Below are positions 43,401 through 52,204 of a DNA stretch of 64,000 bases, piece by piece. This stretch comes from Auricularia sp. M13. Its lineage: Eukaryota; Basidiomycota; Agaricomycetes; Auriculariales; Auriculariaceae. The stretch is taken from positions 434,001 through 498,000 of the forward strand of contig CM073204.1 in assembly GCA_037042915.1 (NCBI GenBank), written 5' to 3'. Position 1 is the first letter of the stretch. Every line of letters begins with the position of its first letter. The notes beneath the pieces were generated by a model. The model searched no databases and was not told the origin of the DNA. It saw nothing but the letters and a program-made list of their open reading frames with translations. Both the position numbers and the translations under genes were made by a program.

Positions 43401-46400
43401 GTTCCAGGACGAGCGCGACGCGTCTCGGCGTTTCTCGCTGCCGTGCCTGGACGCTGCCGTGTCGCCTTCGACCTCTCGCTCCCCGACGCCTCGCGCGACT
43501 GCCGCTACGGCTGTCGGTGAGTACGACTTGCCCGTGCTGAACCGCCCGCTTATCCCACGCAAGCGTCCGCTTAGGGAGTTGGGTTTTAGCGCAGGCGATG
43601 ATGCGCTGCACGTAATGGCCGTGCAGACTGAGCCTAACGACGCCAAGGATTCGCTTTCAACTTCACGTACAAAGCTTTCTTTCGGTTCGACATCTTCCTC
43701 CCTGATTTCACCTTCGACAACGACTGCTACTTCATTCGCACCCGTGTCCGTTTCCGCTTCCGCTCCTGACTCGACTTCGACAATGCCTGGCTCGACACCG
43801 AAGCGCAACAAGTCGTCCTTCGGTGCGCGACTCAAGGCTCGGTTCCGTTCGATGTTTCCGTCTCTCTTCCGCGATAAGGTGAAGTTCACCGAGCAGCGCG
43901 CCTGGCAACACACGATTGACACAGGCGACGCAGCTCCGATCCGTTCACGCGGCCGCCCGCTCTCCCCGCCAGAGCACGATGCTGTCCAGAAGTTCGTCGA
44001 CGACGGGCTAAAGGACGGCATCATCGAACCCTCCACCTCTCCTTGGTCGTCGCCCCTCTTACTCGTCCGCAAAAAGGATGGTGAGCTGCGCATTTGCGTT
44101 GATTACCGCAAGCTCAACGCCGCGACCAAGAAGAACAGCTATCCGATTCCGTTTGTGTCTGACTGCTACCAGCGGCTCGCCGGCGCTCAATTATTCACCC
44201 TGTTTGATCTCAAGTCTGGGTACTGGCAAGTACCCATTGCGCCGCGCGACCGCCCGAAGACTGCATTTACTTGCAGGCAAGGGCATTATCAGTTCCGTGT
44301 TATGCCCTTCGGCTTATGCAACGCCCCAGCCACCTTCCAGAACATGATGAACGATATTCTCCGAGAGTATATTGACCGCTTTGTACTAGTATACTTGGAC
44401 GACATCATCGTCTACTCACAAGACGAAGACTCACACGAAAGGCACGTCGAACTCGTTCTTACTCGTCTCGCTGAGCAGGACCTGATTCTCTCTGAGAAGA
44501 AGTGTCGCTGGGCTCAGCCCGAGATGGAGTACCTCGGCCACATCGTCGATGGCAACGGCACTCGCGTCAACCCCGAGAAGGTCGCCGCCATCGTCTCGTG
44601 GCCGCCGCCGGACAACATTACGCAGGTACGCGGGTTTCTTAACCTCGCGGGTTATTACCGACGCTTCATCGCGAAGTTCGCGAGGATCGCGTCGCCGATG
44701 TACGAACTACTCCAAGGATCGCCGAAGAAGGGTTCGGCCATTCGATGGACCGACCGCTGCCAGAAGGCGTTCGACGCTCTCAAAGCAGCTCTCACGTGCG
44801 CTCCGCTCCTAGCGCACCCCGACACCGGGTCGATCTTCGTTATCGACACCGACGCATCCGGCCATTGTATTGGCGCTGTCTTACAGCAGCTGCCCAAGGC
44901 CCTTTTGGAGGGGAAGGAGGCGAGTTCGCTCGACCTCAAGACTTTCAAATTCGCTGACTCCGCGCTGCACCCAATAGCATACGAGTCGCGCCGCATGACC
45001 CCCACCGAGACTCGCTACTCCGCGCAGGAGCGCGAGATGCTCGCCGTCGTCTACGCGCTACAAAAATGGCGCCAGTATATTGAAGGTTCGCCCATACTCG
45101 TGCGTTCAGACCACGAGTCGCTCAAGTACTTCCATACGCAGAAGGACCTTGGGCGCCGTCTTACTCGTTTCGCCGACGATATCGCGCACTTCAACGTCAC
45201 GATTATCTATCGGCCGGGCAAACATCAACTCGCGGCCGATGCTCTCTCGCGCCGCGACGGACACCCGGAAGTCCCGGACTCTGAAACGTTCGCGCCGCTC
45301 TTCGCGAACGTCATGGAAGTTGCTGACGATGACTCAGCCAGCAACGCAGACGACGACGACAGCGCCAAGCTTGGCGCCTCCCTCACAGCAGCCTTTGCGA
45401 CGCTGCGCCGCTGGGAGCAGGATCTTGTCGAGGGCCGACCGTTGGACCGCCCCGATTTCTCTATACGCGATGGCCGTCTCCATCGTCGCATGGGAGGTAA
45501 ATACCTCATCGTGCCCACCACGCTCGCCGAAGCCGAGGCGCTAACACACAACCTTCACGTAGATCTGGGGCACTTTGCTGCGCCCACTGTCAACCGCGCG
45601 CTCCGCGACCGTGCATGGTTCCCGGACAGGAGCAAGATAGTCGCCGACGTTCTCAAGCGCTGCGACCGCTGTCAATTCGCTCGCCGTGAGAACTCGCCCA
45701 CGCAGCCTCTCCACCCGCTGCCACGCCCGCCTGCCTTCGAGCGTTGGGCATTCGACTTCGTCGGTCCGCTACCACGCACGAAGCTCGGCAACGAGTACCT
45801 ACTTACTGCGATGGACCACGGCACGAACTGGGTCTACGCGGACCCACTGCCGCGCCGCTGCGCCGAGGCTGTAGTTACCATGCTGCGCAAGATCATCAGC
45901 GAGCATGGCAAACCGCTCGCCGTCCTGACGGACAATGGCGAGGAGTTCACCTCGTACGTGCTCCAAAATTTCTTGCGACGCCAGAACATCCAGCATATTC
46001 ACACGTCGCCATACCATCCGCAGACCAACGGCCGACTCGAGAAGTTCAACGATGTGCTTGTCCTTATCCTTGCACGATTCCTCTCGCCGACCAGCCAGGA
46101 CGCTTGGGACCAGTACTTGCCCGATGCGCTCCTCGCCTACCGCGCACATCATTCCAACTCGCTCGGTACCTCGCCGTTCTATATGCTCTACGGTTGTGAG
46201 CCACGTCTACCACACGACACGGTCTATGGCACCATCGCGCGCCCGCCGACCAATGCTGAAGTTCAAGAACTCCATCGGCTGCGCTACGAGCATGTCAAGG
46301 ACCTCGAGCGTTTCCGCGCCGAAGCTAACGCTCGCGCACTCCGTCGACTTGAAGCCGAGGCTCTACGCCGCGACGATTCTTACCACGAACGCGGCTTCGC

Positions 46401-46701
46401 CATCGGCGATCTCGTCAAGCGCAAGTCTGAGCGCCCGTCGAAGTTGCACCCGCACTGGGATGGCCCCTTCATCATCCACGATGTCAGCGACAAGAATACC
46501 TATCAGCTCGCGACACGCACTGGTTACATCCTCAAGCACCTCTACAATGGTGAGCGACTCTCTCGCTACTACCCGTCCGACACGACCAAGGACTTATGGT
46601 ACGCGTCGGCAGACCTTCAGCGCCGCTCCGCTGAGGCTGCTGCAAAACGCACGCACGATGCGCGCCGCGTTCTGCGCGAAGCCCCTGCTCCGCAGGATTG
46701 A
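40432..46701 (+). CDS. Gag-Pol polyprotein of the Gypsy element
   Basis: One 2,089-aa frame. In order: a Gag region with a CCHC knuckle (CFNCNLLGHRANRC, about residue 307), a long proline/acid-rich spacer, an aspartic protease (ILFDTGAKLNFV, about 895), reverse transcriptase (YLDDIIVYS, about 1321) and RNase H (DTDASGHCIGAV, about 1470). An integrase follows with an H/H/C/C finger (HVDLGHF...CDRCQF), catalytic-core motifs (FDFVGPLP, LTDNGEEF, NGRLEKF) and a C-terminal HWDGPF block. RT-RNaseH-integrase order places it in Ty3/Gypsy. No chromodomain is visible. Gag and Pol share one frame, so no recoding is needed. It looks whole. Confidence 0.92.
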   Translation: MGDDYQQTQQRLQQEIDALRATLEAQLAASRQDLASVHDFVVQTANQVAAQPAHSGPRPALVRPNIASFDGRLQANAHLWLAQTEDALAGADIPRDKWPSQVVGMLSGEALAWYMKLRANHGNQPPTWDAFKTEVLSHFTTTLRHEELRVQLKQVRYQPGNVLGYIAKFRTIADQLPDTEMTVSDKRAEFLSRLSLEEQMEVRKADPTSMESAYTRLRQYDQAKRLSQQRRVPVAPPPPSRSGKQPFKPHRPNRTNQFGFAAPAAAASSNPFATDTPMQVDVFQMKPTTSNGGRKPSARAPNPDANVRCFNCNLLGHRANRCSKPRKQRAFNAGSSTNNRFSPRSSGPSNLALNVVEGPDSWSVADDLVDAFSKLHLNVFQLTEVCACDTRVAQQPAYCTPQPQPVYADRIVLSPQPMYPVPPAPATAPTSTTLERPAEPLPRLSPTSPNHRACSPCIPTPETEQPELDCPAIMRNELHVLALRGRYYGLAITFRDDARENIASRAILDELEHLGLTLFDRPFEMSPCGKELVIVRLPIGHYSLPAQFIVHEGRFKGPYQMRLGATWVRAMRGCDLGNDGTSFAVDGAPEPVKFRRFPEHCIVHTSGASFFLDAPPAPPPPGTVNPQDVNTPPAADGGPEHADVQLADLNLNVAELAPPVVVYNTPNPFGPAPLSPLLNTITSDEYLIVFDTEGAYVGLADAVSAPQMVVNNACELSDDDIVATSPSYSRASPPSLLEASDSTDEEISDRSWTPPMPSEAPTESDQLADDDNDDAEWELDMSLAHKNLYSPVPAGDGEVAYRSVRFLLNMDESQPDEVKQAAHGVFMVLEDHDDTQIGVFGTTSKRPRSSTPDDTLETLSKRVRFEGLRLCVHEVAHDENRLIVHLGTAGEVPVKILFDTGAKLNFVTLRAARRMTAEFSHLQNPRGIYGVGDLTTNCLMVFRIQLAGYQGTVMAYVVDLDGERDYDLILGTDWIKAHHGNYDWTNDEFKFQDERDASRRFSLPCLDAAVSPSTSRSPTPRATAATAVGEYDLPVLNRPLIPRKRPLRELGFSAGDDALHVMAVQTEPNDAKDSLSTSRTKLSFGSTSSSLISPSTTTATSFAPVSVSASAPDSTSTMPGSTPKRNKSSFGARLKARFRSMFPSLFRDKVKFTEQRAWQHTIDTGDAAPIRSRGRPLSPPEHDAVQKFVDDGLKDGIIEPSTSPWSSPLLLVRKKDGELRICVDYRKLNAATKKNSYPIPFVSDCYQRLAGAQLFTLFDLKSGYWQVPIAPRDRPKTAFTCRQGHYQFRVMPFGLCNAPATFQNMMNDILREYIDRFVLVYLDDIIVYSQDEDSHERHVELVLTRLAEQDLILSEKKCRWAQPEMEYLGHIVDGNGTRVNPEKVAAIVSWPPPDNITQVRGFLNLAGYYRRFIAKFARIASPMYELLQGSPKKGSAIRWTDRCQKAFDALKAALTCAPLLAHPDTGSIFVIDTDASGHCIGAVLQQLPKALLEGKEASSLDLKTFKFADSALHPIAYESRRMTPTETRYSAQEREMLAVVYALQKWRQYIEGSPILVRSDHESLKYFHTQKDLGRRLTRFADDIAHFNVTIIYRPGKHQLAADALSRRDGHPEVPDSETFAPLFANVMEVADDDSASNADDDDSAKLGASLTAAFATLRRWEQDLVEGRPLDRPDFSIRDGRLHRRMGGKYLIVPTTLAEAEALTHNLHVDLGHFAAPTVNRALRDRAWFPDRSKIVADVLKRCDRCQFARRENSPTQPLHPLPRPPAFERWAFDFVGPLPRTKLGNEYLLTAMDHGTNWVYADPLPRRCAEAVVTMLRKIISEHGKPLAVLTDNGEEFTSYVLQNFLRRQNIQHIHTSPYHPQTNGRLEKFNDVLVLILARFLSPTSQDAWDQYLPDALLAYRAHHSNSLGTSPFYMLYGCEPRLPHDTVYGTIARPPTNAEVQELHRLRYEHVKDLERFRAEANARALRRLEAEALRRDDSYHERGFAIGDLVKRKSERPSKLHPHWDGPFIIHDVSDKNTYQLATRTGYILKHLYNGERLSRYYPSDTTKDLWYASADLQRRSAEAAAKRTHDARRVLREAPAPQD

Positions 46702-46872
46702 CTTGTATTTTTTTTACTTTCTGTTTATTGCCCCCTGCCATGACCTCTGTAGTACTAACTTCTATTCCCCTACTCTGTATCGATAAAATCCATGTATCCT
46801 TACCCCATCCTTTCCGCTTACTCTCGCTCTGCTCGCAGCAATTGCAGGAGCAATTGGCTGACGAGGGGGTGA

Positions 46873-47112
46873 TGTTGGCACTGCCATCCGGGAGTATCCC
46901 GGAGTCATAGCGGACTTCGGACTTGACCAGTCTATCTCCGTTTTGAACTGTCTCATCTCACCAAGCGTCTCCACCAGAGTCTTGGTATTATTCAGCAGCC
47001 TGTACCTTGCACGTGACCTATTCCCGTAGGGTATAAAAGCCCTGCGGAGTTTACAAAATAAATCCTCAGGTTGTCTCCGCTCTTCTCCGTTCTCAGACAG
47101 AGCATAGCCACA
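46873..47112 (+). repeat. 3' LTR of the Gypsy element
   Basis: 240 bp, same as 40037-40276 as far as I can read. Confidence 0.9.
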
Positions 47113-49496
47113 CGCGGACCCCACGTGCTCTCGGCATCACTCGGCGTCATTCTACGTCACTCGGCCAACTCGGTCAACTCGGTCAAGCTCCCGAATACCC
47201 GGCTTATCTCCCCTCGTGTTCATATGCTCGGGATATGTTCTCCTCATCGTCCTCTACCTCTAGACCTCTCCCTCACTTCTCTAGCTTCTCTCCTTACTCG
47301 CATACATCCACCTAACTCGCCTTGTCCCTACTGTATCGATAGTGTTCATATCCGGTTCGCTCCACTCGTCTTAGTCATTCGCCTCTCGTCATTCGTCCGA
47401 TCCCCCGATACCTTACCCACTCGCTCTTACTCATCCTATCGGCCGATGACGACGATCTCTATTGATCTGAGGCCCCCTCTCCTTCGTCTCTAGGATACAC
47501 TCCGATTACATCGGATCACCTCCCCAGGTATAAAAGACCCTCGACTTTGTATCTAGCTCCCCAGTTACGAAATCGACATAGTCGTGCCCCTCGCACACTC
47601 TATCTCCCTCTCTCTCGACTTCGCCTCTGGGTTCTTCCCTCGCCCGGCTTACTCGTCTGAGTCCTCTGTTGCTCGTGGTCCCTTCGGTCGTGCTACTCGA
47701 CGTAGCCGGTGTGCTCAATAACGCACCGAAGGCTCTAGTTGTTCGTTCGAGTGTTCTCTGCGCCCGGACATTCGACTATCCTTGCAACCAAACCCCCAAG
47801 GCACAGCAGGCTTAACAACGGGCGCATAGGGATGACGTCGAGCTGCTGCGAGCCAAAGCTGAGAGTCCGAGGATGTAGCCAAGCTTGTACCAGGCGAAGG
47901 TAGCCTCGCCACTATCCGTCCGAGAGATAGCGCGCCAGTGGGAAGTCCAATAGAGGCGTTCCCGAGCCCCCGGGGCTGCACAGGGTGTCCAGCCAAGTCC
48001 GTCCGAGGTCCGAAGACGGTCCTAGAGTCTGTCCCGAGCTTCAGAGCGCCCGTACCCGACGCATACAGCGAGGTGAGAGCAGCCGAACCATGGTCCGAGG
48101 GTAGGAAACCTCCACCGAGCCGAATTGGGGTATGCGCTGAGGTCGTCTCACCCCATAGACCGATAGAGAGCGACACGTAGATCATATCCCGAGCCGTTCA
48201 GCCCGAGGTCTGCAACCCTGGCCGAGTCTCAGTCCGAGGGTAAACAGTGCGCCGACTGTATGCAGCAGCGACCGAACGCTCGGCGAAGCGGCATAAAACC
48301 CGCGGACAAACAGACAGAGCTTGCGGAGACCGTGAAGACTGCAACAGACGCGGCCACAGGATGCCTGGGTCGAATGGGGCTGAGCCAGGACGGACCTGAT
48401 GACGATTGGGACTGAACCCCTGGATTTGCAGGAAGGAGTCTACTTGGTCTTACGCTGGCATGGACCCTCGCTTCGGTCACAAGTCCAAGAAAGCTATTTA
48501 TATTTGCACATGCGCCCGTTGTGACAAGGAAACTACATACAAGACGACCGATCCGAACCTCTAATCTATGTCCATTGCCTCCTCCACCTTGTCGTCGTCG
48601 TCGTCCTCCTCCTCCTCCTCCTCTGGACCTGACTCAGCAGAGACTCAGGTGGCGCTGATGCACGTGAGGAGCCGAGGACGCCGCCCCAGGCGTGGCCAAC
48701 AACTGAGATGATCGCACCGCGGTTCCAGCTGCAAAACAAGTGCCCCAACGCATCGCTGAGCGCAGAGGAACTGGAGCAGACGGCAGTGCCGTTGGCGCTG
48801 CACCCCCAGCTACCAAAGGCAGCCCACACCACTGCGAACTGTCCCACGAACTGTGGGTGCAGGGCGGGCATCGCAGGGGCTGACTACGCTGGGTGTCTCG
48901 ATGGGAAGCGCCGGCATGCTCCCCTTTGCCGCCCTGGATTGCGACGCATGGAACGACTCAATGACGATGATGGTGTTGAGAATGTTCCATTACAACTGGA
49001 GAGCAACTCTGTCCAAAGTTTCTGGCATTCCAGAACTTACTGCTCTACTTGAGCAAGTGTGACCCCCCTTGACAGGCAGTATGTTGGCAAGAGAGATGTC
49101 CAAAGACTTGGATATGTCGGCTGAGTGGCAACAATGAGCCAAGTTGAACATTGAACTCTGGCATGTCAAGAGCAAGGCCCAGTAAGAAGCCCATAAAGTT
49201 ATCGGGTCAAGTGTTTGAAGGTTGTATTCAGGCATCCCTTCAGGTTAGCAACCAAAACCCTGAAGATATTCCAGTAAGGCCCTGAAGGCATTGTGCTCTC
49301 AGTGTTCAGGTACTTGTCAGAACACATGAAGTCAGACGGGACAGGATGTTCAGGTGAGATTTACATGCCGTTAATGCCATTTGTGGGTGAACTATAGGTC
49401 GGTATTATGACCAACTCAACTTGACTACGCTAGAATCTGAAGGCAGTAGATACAATCAATGCAGGTGGTTCCCCATGCACGTTAAGTGCTACAGTG
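47113..49496. other. Right interior of the DNA transposon, non-coding as far as seen
   Basis: Continues the transposon interior interrupted at 40036. It holds CT-rich stretches with TATAAAAG near 47520, a GTC/CTC microsatellite at about 48587-48621, and open frames without recognisable domains (47715-48185 minus, 48708-49052 plus). The corresponding left interior is 39521-40036. Confidence 0.4.
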
Positions 49497-49624
49497 CACC
49501 ACCTTCAGGCGCTCACATCCTGCACCTTAACCGTCGGAATGCACCACCTTAACCGTCGAGTCATAACACCTCAAGTCGTTCAGCTTCACCCCCTTAAGGT
49601 GTTCAGGTGTACACCTTAAGGTGT
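49497..49624 (-). repeat. Subterminal array of TTAAGGTG-like motif, right
   Basis: About six copies of CACCTTAA-type motif (the complement of the left array), spaced near 20-25 bp, followed by the palindromic GTTCGCCG block. Confidence 0.6.
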
Positions 49625-50045
49625 TCGCCGTTCGCCGTTTGGCGAACAGCGGTTTCGAGAACGCGGAGAATTACTTTGGATGAGACCTCGGAACTTGCCG
49701 GCACATTTCCGTCATCACCGAGCGCTCCCACGGTGTCAAATCCGGTCTAAGCCAAGTTAATATCCAATATTATCATGTGTATTAGCTACAAAATTAAGCT
49801 AAGAAGCCTTATTTGATGATGTAAGAATCATTCCATGAGTCAGCATATGTACCAGATGTGGTATATCTGGTCCCAGAACAGTCGGCACACCAGGTCGTGG
49901 TGGGGGGGTTTGGCTGAGACATGATGTCCACACGTGGTCCCATGTGGGGGGGGGGGGGGGGGGTTTGGATGCAAGGTTCAGCCTTCAAGGAGCTCATTTG
50001 TGGGGGGGTTTGGATGAGAGCCCTATCGGGATAAGCCGGGGGCCT

Positions 50046-50053
50046 CGCGCCAT
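50046..50053. repeat. Target-site duplication, right copy
   Basis: CGCGCCAT, same as 39051-39058. Confidence 0.85.
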
Positions 50054-50157
50054 GCTGACGAAACATGCGACGCGCGAACGAGGCAATTGATGTCGAGGAA
50101 ATTCAGTATCATGCAGAGGAGCTCCACAGGAAGAAGCGAGAGGCCGTGCGCGTTCAT
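50046..50157 (-). pseudogene. 5' part (F-box) of the split F-box gene
   Basis: From ATG 50157 the minus strand reads MNAHGLSLLPVELLCMILNF then LDINCLVRASHVSSAWR, a canonical F-box, and ends in the duplicated ATGGCGCG at 50046. Beyond it the frame enters the transposon. The second copy of the 8 bp at 39051-39058 continues in the same frame with VFARSQPQFW. Confidence 0.82.
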
Positions 50158-50921
50158 GTCGGCTCTGGGTCGGACAAAAATGGTTGCAGCCACAGGTCAG
50201 GTTAAGAAGGATGAATTTTAGCTGTCTTGGCCTCCTTATAGTCCGCGTCCGCCGCCGGCAGAAGCCCAACATCCGAGACAGAGACGCGGAAATAGGACTG
50301 CGCGTCCAGCGGGTACGATTCAATAGGGACTACGAGCGCAGAAGCACCATGTCGACGAGACGCGTGAAGCCTGGAGGAAGCCTCCCAGTTTGCACTGGTC
50401 CAGGTATTCGACAGCTACGGATGCTCTGCAAGTAGGTCGATGGAATGCCGCGGCTTGATTCTTGCTGAGCGACGCACGCTCGTATGCAAATTTTCGAATA
50501 TGGGAACGCGCAGTACATCGGAGTGCGATGCGCAGGGGCGCACAGAGCCAGTTGTCATGGTCATAGGTCAAAAGCAGCTCGTTGCGGATCGCGGGCCGTC
50601 GGCCGAGCGAACCCGCGCTTCATCATGATACACATCTGTAAATATTTGTCCTAGTGTGAGCTCTGCTCGAAACTTCAATGATTGTGCGTTGTTCATATGA
50701 GCGTGGCGTCCCTCAACCGTGTGCTTGAGGAAATACTCCTTTAAGTAACGCAATTGCCGGAGCTGCTGTTCTGGAATTGTGCCAGTGCGTCGGAACCGTA
50801 CACGCAATCATACATTGCATAAGTTAAACACACCGTACTGGAGCACTTTTCAGTGCCAAAACAAAACGCCATATGAGTACAGGGGTTATTACAGTAATAA
50901 TGATACGTGAAAATCCAGGTT
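50158..50921. other. Intergenic, about 760 bp
   Basis: No gene seen; presumed promoter of the split F-box gene and 3' flank of the next minus-strand gene. Confidence 0.4.
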
Positions 50922-51194
50922 TCAAACATCGACTCCGTGCACATCCTTCATGTGGTTCTTCCACGTGTAGACGTCGCCGCACGTAAAGATATTCCCATCC
51001 GCGCAGCACGACGCGTCGTAGCAGCGGTATTGCGCCGCAACAAAGGGCTGCCCGTTGCGGATGTCGTACTGGGCGCAGTGGAAGCAGTAGGCCTTGGCAT
51101 GGTAATGCGGCACGAGTACTGTGAATGCCGGCGTGCTCGTCTCCCCCATGCGAGTGTTGGACGTCGGGTACGCGATGCTGTTCGAGTGCGTCAT
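50922..51194 (-). CDS. Small Cys/His-rich protein, copy 1
   Basis: Minus strand, 90 aa, single exon from ATG 51194 (MTHSNSIAYPTSNTRMGETS). Cys/His residues form YCFHCAQYDIRNGQPFVAAQ, RCYDASCCADGNIFTCGDVY and TWKNHMKDVHGVDV, that is C-x2-C, C-x4-CC, C and H-x4-H. This would fit zinc binding with an N-terminal C-x2-C and a C2H2-like end. A paralogue of identical length lies at 53563-53835 and is about two-thirds identical by eye. The frame is open upstream to 51308; the chosen start matches that of the paralogue. Family not recognised. Confidence 0.65.
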   Translation of the reverse strand: MTHSNSIAYPTSNTRMGETSTPAFTVLVPHYHAKAYCFHCAQYDIRNGQPFVAAQYRCYDASCCADGNIFTCGDVYTWKNHMKDVHGVDV

Positions 51195-51960
51195 GGTGTG
51201 TGTGTGTGCGAGGGCGGGCGATGAGTGAGAGATGTTCCTGACGAGCCTCTTGCCCGTGGCCCGCACTTTTATCCCTCCCCGAGGTGGTTCGAAGCGCAAC
51301 GTCCACACGAGAAGCGTTGAGTGATGGACGCGTCAGCCTCTGCTTCATGGAGAAGAGAGAGAGAGCGCATGCGGCATCTTTTGTCGTATAGCGCATATAG
51401 CGTGCGAGGTGCGAGTTGAGGAGGAGCTGCATATAAGGGTTCGAAGACGGGTCCAGGTGTCTCCGGTGGCTTCAAGTGCGAGAATCACAATATTGTCGTG
51501 AACTCCCCTTTATGATTCATACAACTTCACAGGGGAAAATCCATCGCTTCAGAACGGATTGTGGCCCAGGAAGTGTAGGAGTCCACCCAGGATAAGCGAT
51601 TCAATGTCAAAGTAGTCCAGGATCATGCTGACCAGTCCCACAGGCAGAGACGAGCAGTTGTGCGCGTTCATGGCGGCTTGGGCGTCGGAAACAAAAGGGA
51701 GTAGCTGGGTTCAAAATGATGTTCTCCTTATAGCGGCGGTTGAGCCAGTAACACATGCTATCAGAGAGAAAGGCAACATCCGCACGCGAGAGTGACAGCA
51801 ATTCCGCGCAATTCCACGGCCAGCAGTATTGAGGAGCAGGTTAAATGATTTTCTTCCTCTGTCAAATATGCCAAGAAGACTAGGTGCAGGCAGAGGAAAC
51901 ATTACAGCAACGGTAACGCGATGAAAACAAGAAACGAACACATCAACTTCAGGTCCTGAT
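51195..51960. other. Intergenic, 766 bp
   Basis: No gene seen; a GA run (GAGAGAGAGAG) lies near 51355. Confidence 0.4.
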
Positions 51961-52204
51961 TCAGCAATCCACTTTGAAGTTCCCATCGGCCTGCGTATCA
52001 CGCAAAGATCAGAAGAGTGTAAATACCATCCCAAGCCGAGGCCGAGATCAGACGCACCACAGGCAGGCCCCGACTCTCATTCGCAGCGCCGCATTTACAC
52101 AGGCTACCACCTCCGATAGATCCACGCCCACAGACCTGCGGAGTCGGAGCGGCACCCGCAGTAGCCAGTAGAGATGCGACTAGGGCAAAAGATACGAAAT
52201 TCAT
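51961..52204 (-). CDS. Tiny secreted cysteine-containing protein, second
   Basis: Minus strand, two exons (52204-52058 and 51990-51961, 67-bp intron, phase 0), 58 aa. The signal peptide MNFVSFALVASLLATAGAA is followed by PTPQVCGRGSIGGGSLCKCG and, after the intron, ADGNFKVDC. The mature part has four cysteines, the last one at the C-terminus, which favours the spliced form over the 68-aa read-through. The junction PTPQ-C recalls the protein at 36970-37214. No known family; probably secreted. Confidence 0.58.

Larger units (their letters stand above)
40037..47112 (+). mobile_element. Ty3/Gypsy LTR retrotransposon, looks whole
   Basis: A 7,076-bp element bounded by two 240-bp LTRs (TGTTGG...CCACA) that read as identical, with CGCG on both outer sides as a likely 4-bp target duplication. 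A purine-rich tract (GACGAGGGGGTGA) precedes the 3' LTR. The single long ORF is uninterrupted. Identical LTRs argue for a very recent insertion, younger than the DNA transposon that hosts it. Confidence 0.92.
39059..50045. mobile_element. 10,987-bp DNA transposon (non-autonomous) carrying a nested Gypsy element
   Basis: The ends are perfect 15-bp inverted repeats (AGGCCCCCGGCTTAT at 39059-39073; complement at 50031-50045), with a further matching block TCTCATCC at the same offset inside both. An 8-bp duplication flanks it. Inside lie inverted palindromic blocks (GTTCGCCG...CGGCGAACGGCGAAC near 39193-39217 and 49623-49652) and arrays of a TTAAGGTG-like motif at both ends. Removing the nested 7.1-kb Gypsy leaves about 3.9 kb with no transposase I can recognise. 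The 8-bp duplication suits hAT or KDZ-type superfamilies; the class is not decided. Confidence 0.8.

Noticed and set aside
42526-43611. 361-codon minus-strand frame inside the Gypsy element
   Set aside because: Antisense shadow of the polyprotein ORF; no domain.
47113-47720. A solo LTR next to the Gypsy element
   Set aside because: TATAAAAG is present near 47520 but I find no matching second copy or defined ends within the window.
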